Shown here piece after piece: positions 31,341 to 43,151 of a stretch of 64,000 bases of DNA. The notes under the pieces are model-generated. The model had not been told where the DNA came from, searched no databases, and saw only the letters and a list, made by a program, of their open reading frames with translations. The position numbers and the translations under genes were made by a program. Positions within the stretch are counted from its first letter, which is position 1; each line of letters opens with the position of its first letter. The DNA comes from Epichloe hybrida (Eukaryota > Ascomycota > Sordariomycetes > Hypocreales > Clavicipitaceae). The stretch covers positions 1,116,001 through 1,180,000 of the forward strand of contig JAFEKR010000001.1 in NCBI GenBank assembly GCA_019022495.1. Reading direction: 5' to 3'.

Positions 31341-34300
31341 AAGATAAAGCTAAATAGCTTAGACATGTTAATATTACCTAAGGAGTTAGCTAACTTCACA
31401 GACCTTTTTAATAAAGCTAAAGCTAATAGCCTACCTCCTTATTAGGGGTCCCTTAATTACTATATATGCTTACATAAGAATTAGGATAGGTCTAAACTAA
31501 CACTCCCTTAGGGACTACTATATAATATACTAAGGGACTAGCTTTTAGAGGTTAAACACTAGATTATAGACTTAATAGATAAGGGTTAGATTTATGCTAG
31601 CTTATTATTAGCTATAGCTCTAGTCCTTCTTATTAAAAAGGCTAATAAGGGTTAGCGTTTTTACATAGACTACTATGCTCTTAATAAGATAATAGCATAG
31701 GATTACTATTCTCTTCTATTAATTAAGGAGACACTTTATTCCTTATCCTAGGCACGCTAGTTTATAAAGGTAAATATTTATATAGCATTTTATAAGCTAT
31801 AGATTACTAAGGGCTAGGAGTACCTAATAGCGTTTTAAACTAGGTTTAGGCTATTTAAGTAGCTAGTTTGCCCCTTTAGCCTAGCTAGCATACTAGCGAT
31901 ATTCTAATGTTATATTAATAAGTCCTTAGGGGATATATTAGGGGACTTTATTATAGCGTACTTAGATAATATCTTAATTTACTTAGGGGGAATAAGGAAA
32001 GACTATATAGCTAAGGTCTAGGTAATATTAGGCTACTTAAGGGCTATAGGGTTATACTTAGACCTTAATAAGTCTATGTTTATAGTAAAGGAGGTTTAAT
32101 ACCTAGGATATATTATTATAGTAAGTTATTCTATTTATCTAAATCTAGTAAAGGTTATAGCTATTAGGGAATAGGTAGCCCTAATGAAACTTTAGGGGGT
32201 CTATAGCTTCCTAGGGTTCGCTAACTTTTACTATAACTTTATTAGTAACTTTTTAGAACTAGTGGCATTACTAATATAATGAACTAAGAGGAATATCCCT
32301 TTTTAATAAGGGCCTAAGAAGAATAATGCCTTTAATAGGTTAAAAGACGCTTTTATTACGTACCTAGTACTAGCATAATAGGATCTAGATCTCCCTATAG
32401 TGGTAAAAGCTAATTATTTAGGAATAGCTATTAGAGAATGCCTTTCCTAATAAGGCTAGGATAGCATTATATACCTAGTTACTTACTACTTTACTAGCCT
32501 TATATTCTTATAAAAGAACTATATAATTTATAATAAGGAATTATTAGCTATTATCTTATGCCTTAAGGCATAGTTAGCTAAGCTATAGGGCGTTTCTAGT
32601 CTATTTATAATCTATATAAACTATAAGAACCTAGAGTACTTTATAACTCCCTAGTTAATATTAAAGTAATAAGCTTAATAAGTAGATATACTTACACTAT
32701 TTAATTTCTATCTCTAGTATAGACCTAGTATATAAGCATAGTAGCCTAATACTCTTTCCTAAAGGGAATAAGACTAGGAAAGGGTAACCTTTAGAATAGG
32801 ATATATCCTATAACCTATTACTATTATATAACTCTTACTAACACTAGATAAATAGTAAGATAATAGTAATATAGTATTACTACTAGCTAGTAAGGTTCTT
32901 TTTATTACTAAATACCTTTAAACCTTATAGGACTAGGCTATTATCTCTAACCCTATATATAGTATTTAATTAAGGGCTATCTAGGAAGGGGCCTAGAGGT
33001 TTCCTATTAAGGCACTTATAAAGGAGTAAGTGGCAGATTATTCTATAAGCGCTTATAAGGCGCTCTAGTTTAGGGGCTATACCTAGGTCCTAGCTTAGGA
33101 GCCTCTTATAATAACCCTAATATAGCAATGCTATAATTTACTAGTAGTAAGGCACTTAGGCTATAATACTACGTTCTAAATCTTATAATAGTAATTTCAC
33201 TAGGATAGGATATTATAAGATATTACTAGGTTTATTTATAACTATTATTACTATAGTAGTTATAAAAGCTATTAATATTACTAGGGCTTACTAAAGCCTT
33301 TACCTATCCCTAACTAGTTTTAGTTATAGATCTCTATTAACTTTATAATAAACTTACTAGCACTATCCCTAGAAAAACTATAATACCTAATAGTTATTAT
33401 AGATTAACTCTTTAAATTTATTTAGCTTAAGGCTATAATATTTATAAAAGCTAAGGAATATATAAAGAGGTTTAAAATGGTTTAGTAGTAGTTTAGGGGG
33501 TTTCCTTAATTAATTATTATGGATTATAGTTTAGATTAGTTAGGAAAGTTTTAGATAATATTATACTCCCTAGTTAGGATTAATTAGTTACTTTTTATAT
33601 TATATTACCTATAGACTAATAGTAATACTAAGTAAGTAAACTAAGAGGTATAGGCAATACTATATATTATAGTCTCTTTCTTATAGTTTAACTAGCTAGA
33701 ATATCTAGCTACTTACTAGCTTATAATTAATAATAGGCTATTTTCTATAATAGAAGTTAGCCTAAATAAGCTACTATATAGCTATAATCTAAAGCTAGTC
33801 TAGTTACTACTAGATATATTTACTTCTATAATAACACTAAAGGGGCAAGTAATATAGTTCCTTAAGCACCTCTAGGAGAGTACTTATCTAGTATAAGCTA
33901 TAATAGCCTATATATAATAAAGGTAGTAAGATATTATGTTTACTTTATATTAGCTAGTAAAATAGTTTTAGGTAAGAGATAAGGTATAGCTTTTACTTAA
34001 AAATATTAAAACTAACTACCCCTTATAGAAACTTAATTAAGTAATAGTAAAGTATATAGTTATAGAAGTCCTAATATTACTTATAGTATAGCTTAATATC
34101 CTAAGAGGCATTTACCTAGTATTTTATATAAACCTTATTAAATACGCTATAGAGAACCCTCTACCTAGTTAAAAGCTTTAGGACTTCTATCTAAGACTAG
34201 AATAAGTCCTAGTAAAGGGTAATAATAAACTTATTAAGGAATATTAGGTTAAGCAAATCCTAGTGGCTTAGAATACCCTAGGCTAGGGTAAGAGATATAA

Positions 34301-34400
34301 TATACTTATTAAGTAAGTAAGCTATATATAGCTTATATAGGAACTATTAGAGAATATAGTATAGATATAAGCCCTTAATAAGTTTAAGGTAAAATAAGGA
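31340..34400 (+). pseudogene. gypsy-B1 Pol: RT, RNase H, integrase, chromodomain
   Basis: On the plus strand: reverse transcriptase (FYIDYYALNKII, then CYINKSLGDILGDF and AYLDNILIYL, active site YLDN at 31959-31970), then YLGYIIIV and YSFLGFANFYYNFI. RNase H (YNKELLAIILCLKA) lies near 32530-32570. Integrase (ISINFIINLLALSLEKL, where chromoviruses have DFI; YLIVIID) lies from about 33330, and its C-terminus (VKYIVIEVLILLIV) near 34050. A chromodomain-like NKLIKEY..KQILVA ends near 34270. The RT and integrase aspartates changed to asparagine show inactivation. Confidence 0.88.
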
Positions 34401-35620
34401 GATATATAATATAATAATAAACTAAGTTAATTTTAGAAAACTTATTTACTTATAAAGACTCCTATATATATTTAAGATACTAATATATTATAGTTTACTA
34501 CTATTACTTAAAGGGAATAATTATTCTCTAAGTCTTTATTTAAATTAATAAAAGAGTTTATATAAGTATATATTACCTTTATTTAGAGTTAGTGCTTTAC
34601 TAATATAGCTATAGTATATTTACCTAGTAATAGTTATAGTATAAAGAGTTATTTACTAGGGATATAACTTAGGTTTTAGATAGTATAAGTAAGGTTAGTA
34701 TATAAAGTGTATATAAGTAAAGGTATAACTAGGGCATAAGGAAAGGGATAGTAAGTAAAAATAGTAGTCTTAGTAAGATAAGGAATATTATTTCTAGCTA
34801 GGGGTTAGCTAGCTCTAGGGTTTCTAAGGGTATATTTAGGAGGAAAACTAGCTAACTTTAACTTAAAGGGAAGATAAGTAAGCTACTAGTAATAATAGGA
34901 AGGAGAGTTATTACCTAACTTAGTAATTTAATAATAGTATTAGTTCTTACTATAATAATAGGGGGTAAGCGCTTAAATAAGGGTAGTAAACTATTTACGC
35001 ATTTCTTTATATATAGCATTTAGGTTACTAATAACCTATTAGTTTTATTAGAATAAAACACTAGTAACTTATTATATAAACTATGCTATCATATAACTAG
35101 CTAAAGGGCTAGCGCTAATAAAGGGGATAATATTAAGGCTAGTTATATTTATTATAGAGGTGTTTATAGCTAGAGATACCTTAAGAGCTAAGTGTATAGG
35201 AGCTAGGTTAAATTATACCTAGCTAAGGAAAGTGTTTTAGTAACTAATAAGATAGTAGTATCTTTATAATAAAATAGGTATTTTTTTCTTAGTAGTTATA
35301 GTCTTAGGGACTCTAGGTTTAATAATATATATACCTATAGTAATTTTAGCCTTAAGATCCTTAAGGGTATATTAGAGTTATAGGTTAGTAAATAAAAGCC
35401 TAGTGTATTATATATAGGTAATATAATACTACTAATAAGAAGAATATAACTCCTTACTTTAGGGTAAATAATAGTTTAAGATACTAGTAATAAGAGCCTA
35501 TTTAATATATAGACTATAGGGACACTAGACTAATTTAGGTATAGTATACTATTTATTATTAGAGTTTCCCTTTATAAGATACTTACTAATAGAATAGGAC
35601 ATTAGCGTAATAGGAGTGGC

Positions 35621-35651
35621 TACTCCTATAGCTACTAAAGCTATAGGAGTA
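35621..35651. repeat. perfect 13-bp hairpin
   Basis: TACTCCTATAGCT, loop ACTAA, AGCTATAGGAGTA. Both arms are free of mismatch in otherwise heavily mutated DNA. Without a downstream T-run or context it cannot be called a terminator. Confidence 0.8.
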
Positions 35652-35847
35652 AGGGTATTAGTTTAGTATTAAGGTATTTTAGCTAAGGAAATAACTATTT
35701 AGAAGGAGGGGACTAATAGGATAATAAGGAAGGCATAATAGGATTATAATAATAAAGGGATAGTATTATATAGAGAGGAAAGTAAGATAAGTGTAACCTA
35801 AAGTAAGATATTTATAGTAGAAGTTATACCTATATTAGGTGTACTAT

Positions 35848-35979
35848 GAATAGGTAAGGGTAGGGCAATTATTTATAATAAATAACCTATTAGCAAGGCG
35901 AATGTATTACGCGTAATAGGTAAGGGTAGGGTAATTATTTATAATAAATAACCTATTAGTAAGGTAAACGTGTTACACG
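35848..35979. repeat. 66-bp tandem duplication
   Basis: Two units start AATAGGTAAGGGTAGGG. Each contains a fold-back (AATAGGT...ACCTATT with TTATTTATAATAAATAA inside). The units differ by C/T or G/A changes only, for example GGCGAATGTATTACGCG against GGTAAACGTGTTACACG. Confidence 0.85.
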
Positions 35980-36231
35980 CACTATAAAATAACACCTAGA
36001 AGTAAGGGGGTTACTATAATGGATAATAAGGCAGTAAGGCAGGTGCCTATTAGACGCTTTATAGATAGCTATTAGTAAGAGTAGTTTTTATTATAATAAC
36101 TAAGGGCATATATAACATAGATGCTACGCATGTTACTAGGGGTTAATATAGAGGGGAGTTTATTAATAATAGGTAAGTAAGAGTATATATAAGGGCTTAG
36201 GCTTTACCTAAGCATTATTTATATAGTAGTT

Positions 36232-36433
36232 TGTAAGAATAATGGTAGCTAGGCAACAGGTATGGGGGCTCTGGTATATTGACTAAAGCTTGCTAGGTCT
36301 AAGTGTGTTATGCGTGCGAGTTGCTAGCTTATAGCTAGTGGCTTGCTAGTGTCACGTGGACCTAGCCCTAGGACATAGCCTACCCGCGGGGTACACTAGT
36401 GATTATAGGTGTTATTATAAGCGGGGCCTTATA
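36232..36433 (-). repeat. gypsy-A2 3' LTR (202 bp)
   Basis: It starts TGTAAGAATAATGG and ends GGCCTTATA. CACGTG is retained at 36353-36358, with the GCTAGC-TTATA-GCTAG dyad before it. Confidence 0.93.
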
Positions 36434-36517
36434 ATTGCCCCCTTACTTATAGCTAGGCTCCTAAATAGCTCACTAGCTATTGCATAGCTATTTGCCACCT
36501 AGCTACTATATTAAAAT

Positions 36518-37515
36518 AATAATAAATAATAAGTAGCGCTTAAGTATAAATTCACTAGCAACTCCCTATTATATCACATACTTTTCTCTTCTATAATACT
36601 AGATAAGTTTTCTATAAATTATTATCATGCCTTTAGATACCTTTACTTTGCCCTTACCTATTGCTATATTTTTATTATAGAAGCTAAATATATTCCCTTA
36701 AAGAAATATTCCTATATACACTATTTATATACTAGGTGCGTAGACTTTAAGAAAAACCCTTTATCTAAGCCTAAACTACCTAAGATTAACTATTAATTCC
36801 CTATTAAATTATTTACTATTACTATTATAATAGTAAAGCATTCTAAATGCTATATTTAGTGTTATAAATATAGTAATACCTATAATACTATAAGTATACT
36901 ACTATTTACTAGTCTTTTAGTCCCTTATTTCTAATATCTTTATATAGGTAATAGCTACTATAAAAGGTGACTTTCTAGACCTTTTAGTCCTTTTAGACTA
37001 GGTATAAACCCTTATAGATGCCCTTAGTAATACTATTAAGGAGAACCCTAAGGACTTTATGTTCTCTAAGGTAACTTGCTTTAGTATTACTAGGTCTTGC
37101 TTAGCCTTAATATTAGGTTTTAACTACGCTAATATAGCACACTATATTATATTTAGCCTTATAGAGGCTATAAAGGTTTACTAGGTTTATCTTTTCCTTA
37201 CTTATACACTAGTGCTTTACTTATATTTTAGGGTAAGAGGCATTAATTTTATATAATTAGTATATTATGTCTTAGTAATAACTTTCTATTATAATATAGC
37301 TAGTGCCTATCCTAGGAGTAGTAAGTATTCTATTTCTTTTTACTACTAATTTACTAACCCTTTTATAGCAAAACTATTACAAACTTTTCTATATCTAGAA
37401 AATAAAGGTAACTTTACGTTTATAGTCTTATAACCTAGGTTTTATGCCCTAGGGCATAGTAAAGCATTGCTTTTTCTAGGTAATAAGGGGCCTTATTAGG
37501 GAGAATAAGAAGGCA
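36518..37515 (+). other. plus-strand frame in gypsy-A2, counterpart of the one in gypsy-A1
   Basis: The frame is open over the same codons as in gypsy-A1 (ends IEAKYIPLKKYSYIHYL...KLPKINY, 36548-36796) and again closes at TAA. Amino-acid differences from gypsy-A1 are few. It has no ATG at the open start in either copy. Confidence 0.4.
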
Positions 37516-37807
37516 GGTAAATACCTTCTTTATAGGGGTGTGGTATATTCCTATATAAAGGCCACTATAGAGGGGTTTCCCTTAACTCTCCTTACTTTAT
37601 AAGCATATTTTCTTTTGTTTTTTAGTAAGTAATCTAAGGTTTTTATTCTAAAGTGTAATAGTAGCTAATAAGGCTATACCTTTTCTATAAGAATATTATA
37701 TCTTTTTACCTATAACTTACTTATGTCTTATTACTTTTCTTACTAGACTTGTTTTAGTAAAATGCCTAAATTACGCGTTAAGCACCTTTTATGTCTTTTA
37801 CTATAAC

Positions 37808-40800
37808 CTATTAGTTATATTTACTTAGCTAGCCCTTCTATTTCACTAGGTATTTATTGCTTTCTTAGGTCTTTCTATAGTCCTTAACCTCCTTAACTTT
37901 ATACTTATTATCTTTATTCTCTAAGTCTAGTATTAGCATTTCCTTATCTCTAGTGTCTTTATAGTAATTCTATAGCTTTAATAGGCTAACATAGAATACG
38001 TTATATAGCTAACTATATTTTTTAGGTAATATAAGTCTATATGCTTATTTTCCTATAGCATTAAGTACTTAAAATAGTCTAATAAATCTAGGGGTTAGCT
38101 TTTATTTTATATCCTTAAGCCTAATATTCTTTACTAATAGTAATACTAGGTTACCTCTTTTTAGCGTTAATAGCTAGTAATGCTAGTTATAGTACTTTAC
38201 TTAGGTCTTAGTGGCTTTTACCTAGTTTTACTTTAGTTACTCTTTAACTTTATATAGCTTTATAATATATATATAAGCTTCTAGCACCTTCCTTTCTTTA
38301 GTCTTATTTCTAAGAGCTAGGTAAAACTTAGGTAAATAGCCTATAAGGGAGTAATTAGGAGAGTAGCCTATAGTCTTATTTACTACGTTATTATAGGTAA
38401 ATTAGGCTATTAGGAGTAGCTTAGGCTATATCTATTAGTTATTAGCTATAAAGTATTAGAGGTAATGCTTAAGTACTTAGTTTATTCTCTTTATTTACCT
38501 ATTAGTTTAGGGGTAAAACGCTATAAAAAGCCTTTGCTTTATATATAATAAGTAGCATAAGTCTAACTAGAATTAGCTTATAAAGACTAATCCCCTATTA
38601 GATATAATACCCTCTAGTGCCCTAAACCTTAGTTTAATCTCCTTATAGAAAAGCTTTGCTAGTTTAGCTACATTAATTATTATAGTTATAAGTAAGAAGA
38701 CAGAGTACTTAGTAAATTAGTCTATAATCACTAGGATTACGTTAGTCTCTTATTCGCTTACTTAGGTAACTAGTAATCCTATAATAAAATCTATTAAGAT
38801 TTCCACTTATAGTTACTATAGTATTAGCAGGGATTTAAGGCTTTTATATAGGCAATGCCTTCTAGCCACTACTCGCTAGCAGACCCTATAGCTTATAATA
38901 TAGTTAGATACTAACTTATTTATGCCTAGCTACTAGAAGTAATGCTTTAATAGCTTAAGAGTGCGTTTAGTCCTAAAGTAACTTACTAGTAAATTATTAT
39001 AGTGTAGCTATAAAAGCTCCTATTATAAGATAGGCTCCTAGGGAATAACTACTTAGTCTTAGTATATTAGGAGGCCCCTTATGCTACGTAACTATAGACT
39101 AGCTTTTCCCTTACCTTTTACTAGGGAATTATTAATCTTACTATTTTACCTTTATAAATCTAAATCTTAATCCTATGCCTTTTATAGTAATTACGCTAAT
39201 AGTTTATTTAGCCTAGATTAGTAAGGATTTAGTGGCTTAATAGTCTCCTATATCTCTTATACTATGCTAATATCTTAGACACACGCTACCTTCTCCTAGA
39301 AATCACCCTTATTTAGCTAATCTTTCACTAGATTTATAGTAGCTAACTAGCCTCTTAACTAGGCTACTCTAGCCTCTAGAGCTCTCTCTATAGTAGCTAG
39401 GGTATTTTCCTCCCCTAAAGGTATCTTACTAAGCCTCTTTACTAAGACTAGGGTATTTTCCTCCCTTAAAGGCATCTTACTATATCTTCTTTAATACATT
39501 AAGACTAGGGCATTTTCCTCCCCTAAAGGCGTCTTACTATATTTTCTCTTATATATTAGTATTTTTTCTTTTACTAGTTTTTTAGTAGTTACTATTTTCT
39601 TTTAAAGCTCTAGTAAAAGTAACTTATTTATTAAGGGTTTGTCTTTATAATTAGACTATCTTAATAGTATATTCACTAGGTTACTCTTCCTAAGTCTATG
39701 CCTAATTATAAAGTAAAAGGGGCAGAGAAATATACACTATCTAGCTTATCTTCTATTTAGCTTTTATTACTTTATAAAAGTCTATAAGTTATAGTAATCT
39801 AATAGGACCTTTACTAGGGTTACTATGCCTTTAACGTAGTGTTACTAGTGTTTAAATAACTTTACTATAGTAAGTAACTCCTAGTCTACTATACTATAAT
39901 TACGTTTAGTATTTATAAACTTCCTTAACTAAAATGCTATAGAATACTATTAGCCCTTATTATCTTACTAAGATAAGATTCCTACTATTATAAAGACTAA
40001 AGTATTTATCTTAATACACACTAGCTAACTTAGGTTATAATAATAAAGGAGAGGCGCTTATTAAAAGGTATCTTTTAGCTAGTTAAATGCTAGCTATTCT
40101 CTTTCCCTAAATATAAACTTCCTAGTCTAAATACTATTTTAACTGCCTTTTATTAGTGTATATAAGGGTACTATAATCCTAGAGTATTAGTAAATAAACC
40201 TTTAGTAAAAGTTATAGAATCCTAGGAAAGACTATATATCTTTAAAGCTTATAAGCTCCTTCTAGTCTTAGATTATATTTACTTTACGCGTATCTATTAA
40301 AATGCCATTAACTAATAGGATAAACCCTAGGAATTCCACTAATTCCTAGTAAAATAAACACTTTAAGGGTTTTATATATAACTTTACTAACCTTATATAT
40401 TCTAAAACTTCCTTAATATATATAGTGTGCTTCTCTTATATTTTTAAGAAAATAAGGATATTATTTAGATACATTATATAAATAGTGTTTACTAGCCTAT
40501 AAAGCGCTTTATAAATATAGCTCTAGAAAGTAGCTAGCGTATTAGTTAGCCTAAAGGGTATTATAAGGTATTTATAGTGTCTATAGTAAGTATAAAACAC
40601 AGTCTTTTACTTATTACCCTCTTTAATATAAATTTAATAGTAAGTATCCTTAATATTAATCTTTAAGAAGTAGTAAGCTCCTTAGCACTAGTCTAGGATC
40701 TCTAAAATTAGGGGGAGAGTATAGTGATTTTTCTATATTACTTTATTAAGTCCCTAATAATTTATATATAGTTAAAGTGTTTTATCTTTCTTTAGTATAA

Positions 40801-42746
40801 ATAGGATAAGCACGCCTATAAGGCTCTTAGAGGGTTTTATCTAGCCTTTTTGTAGGTTTTTATTAATATATTTATAAAGCTCCTTTAACTCGCTTTAGGA
40901 GAGAGGGTAAATTAGTCTATATAGGGGCGTGGCCCTAGGTATTAGGTTAATTACGTAATTAGTCTCCTTTCTTAATAGTAAACTACCTACCTTATTTACT
41001 ATAAACATATCTTTAAACTTATATAGTTCCTTAGGGATATCTTTAATAGTTCTATATGCTTTTGCCTCCTTATTATCTTTAAGGGTAATAAACTTATCTT
41101 CTATAACTCCTATAATAGCATATATAATAGCCTTATTATATATTACCTTTGTAAACTTATAGGGAGTTATAAGTAAAAAGGCTGTTTTCTTCTTCTTAAA
41201 CCACTACTCTTAAGAGTGTAAATAAAGATATATATGTTCTTTAGTAAGTATATATATCCTAATTAAGTCAGGGCTTCCTCTTACTCTTAGGTCTTTATTT
41301 ATAGCTATATATAGTAGCTTAAGGTCCTTTTCTTCCTCTCTTAAGTCTTTAATAGTAATAGGTACCTTATAGACACTATATTAAGGGACTATAAGGGCCC
41401 TTACTACCTAGAGGATAGGTGCTATAGCCTTAGCCTAATTAAGCTTATAGTTTCTTATAAATTTAATACTAATAATATTAAGCTTAGTATAGCTATCTAG
41501 ATCCGCTGCTATTTTAATATCTTTATGCCTATAAATAGTAACTAGTATATAGAATTAACGCTTAATTAGTACCTTAGTGTTTAAGGTAAAGGTAAGGGCC
41601 TTTACTTCTGCCTTAGGAAGTTTCCCTGTTTATCTTAGGGGTTTTTCCTTAGCTTATTATATTTATTTATAAGGTAGTCTAGGCTATTATAGTTATAATA
41701 TTACCTCTTATCCCTAATTTCGCTATTATTTAAGTATATAGCTAGGCCCTTTTCCTAGTCTTTATTCCTTTAATCTCTATATAGCCTATAACCTTAAGGT
41801 AAGTTATTTCTATAATATTAGGGATTCTTATATAATCCCTTATCTCCTAAATATTTAGGCTTTTACTTGCTCTTTAGCATAGCCTCCTAAAATCGCTAGG
41901 TAAGTTATATAACCTTCTCTTGTGTTTTCCTAGTAATAAAGGCATGTAAGTTAATATAGTCCTATAGCTTAGGGAGTAACTTTATAAAGAACATAAGGGC
42001 ATAGGACTTTTTAGGGGCTTTTTCTAGGTATATCTCTAGCAAATCTAGGAAGATACTAAATTTAATAGGGCTTTAGCCCTTACATTACTTTACGTTCTTA
42101 AGCTATATAGCTATTTAGGTATTATAGTTTATAAAGTCCCTAAGTAATATAAGCGTCTAAGTCTAGAATTTATCCTAATTATCCTTAAGATTATCCTAGC
42201 TATTAGCCTATTATTTGTTAAGGTATCTATCCTATCTTACCCTATAGTTAGTGTGTATATAGTTAAGTGTAAAGAGAATCTTTTAGTAATTACATTAGTA
42301 TTTTTTCTTTACCTTATTAAAGGTATAGTTTAGGTTATTTATCTATATCTTATGCCTCTAGGGGTTTATAGGGTGTTAAAGCTTAGTAATATTCTTAACT
42401 CTAACCTCTTAGCTACTATTACTTAATAAAGGGCTAGCTCTTTACTTACTTTTCCCTTATACTTCCCTTAAGTTACCCTTAATAAGGTTAATAAGCTTTT
42501 ATTCTTATTCTTATAATCTTTAGAGTTTTTCTAGCTAAGTAATTTACTTTAGTGTTACTATAGCTTTACTATAAGGGGTAAAGGGTCTTATTATAAGTGT
42601 GGTTTTATTAGTATATAGTATATCTTTACCTATAGTATTACCCTTATTTACTTAGGTATAACTCTTATCTATTAGGGTTAGGTTATTATCTAATATTACT
42701 CTAGCGGATTAGGTAGTTCTCCCCCCTATATTACTCTTAGGTAGCT
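37808..42746 (-). pseudogene. gypsy-A2 Gag-Pol
   Basis: Same order and motifs as gypsy-A1, offset by about 32618 bp: Gag about 41566-42746, then protease, RT, RNase H, integrase and chromodomain down to about 37808. The RT active site reads YLNN at 40460-40471, so both catalytic aspartates are lost here while gypsy-A1 retains the first. The copies were mutated independently. Confidence 0.85.
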
Positions 42747-42766
42747 AGTAAGAGAAGCTTTAGAAT

Positions 42767-42968
42767 TATAAGAATAATAGTAGCTAGGTAAGAGGTATAG
42801 GGGCTCTAGTATATTAACTAAAGCTTACTAGGTCTAAGTGTGTTATACATGTAAGTCACTAGCTTATAGCTAGTGGCTTACTAGTGTCACGTGGACCTAG
42901 CCCTAGGACATGGCTTGCCCGCGGGGTGCACTAGTGATTACGGGTGTTATTATGAGCGGGGCCTCACA
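42767..42968 (-). repeat. gypsy-A2 5' LTR (202 bp)
   Basis: Its intact right end GGGGCCTCACA abuts TAGTT. CACGTG lies at 42888-42893. The right half is the least RIP-mutated part of the element, as in gypsy-A1. Confidence 0.93.
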
Positions 42969-43151
42969 TAGTTAGAGAGAGGAGTGGTAAAAGTAGTTAG
43001 GGTAAGGAAAGGAGGCTTATATAAGTAGCTAAGGGGGTATAAGGGGCACTACTAGGGATAGCCTCTTACCCTTCCTTCTTTCTCCTTAATTCTCTTAATA
43101 CTATATTAACGCCCTATCGCAGTCGCCTAGGGGCTAGTCTATAACAGCTAT

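Larger units (their letters stand above)
34400..36187 (+). other. gypsy-B1 3' extension, no known domain
   Basis: About 1.8 kb separates the chromodomain from the right LTR, long for a chromovirus. No family is recognisable in any frame. It contains a 13-bp perfect hairpin and a 66-bp tandem duplication. A G/A-rich run (GGTAAGTAAGAG) just before 36188 is the polypurine-tract candidate. It may be a long 3' untranslated region or a captured segment erased by RIP. Confidence 0.55.
36232..42968 (-). mobile_element. gypsy-A2: second complete gypsy-A chromovirus
   Basis: LTRs of 202 bp (36232-36433, 42767-42968) and a perfect target duplication TAGTT (36227-36231, 42969-42973). It is colinear with gypsy-A1 over its whole 6737 bp in the same orientation. 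It sits inside an LTR of gypsy-B1, so it is the youngest layer of this nest. The two gypsy-A copies differ mainly by transitions. Confidence 0.95.
29203..43146 (+). mobile_element. gypsy-B1: complete chromovirus inserted in the hAT-1 transposase gene
   Basis: 217-bp LTRs lie at 29203-29419 and 36188-36231 plus 42974-43146, the right one split by gypsy-A2. Target duplication GCTAT at 29198-29202 and 43147-43151. The ends are TGTAAGGG and CTATAACA. Gag and Pol are on the plus strand. The element's own length is about 7.2 kb. Other copies in the window are reversed pieces at 17634-18517 and 55332-57510, and an LTR scrap at 19103-19163. Confidence 0.94.
36188..43146 (+). repeat. gypsy-B1 3' LTR, split by gypsy-A2
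   Basis: LTR sequence is 36188-36231 and 42974-43146, 44 + 173 = 217 bp, exactly the length of the 5' LTR once the gypsy-A2 element and one TAGTT are removed. The right end CTATAACA is intact and abuts GCTAT. Confidence 0.93.
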
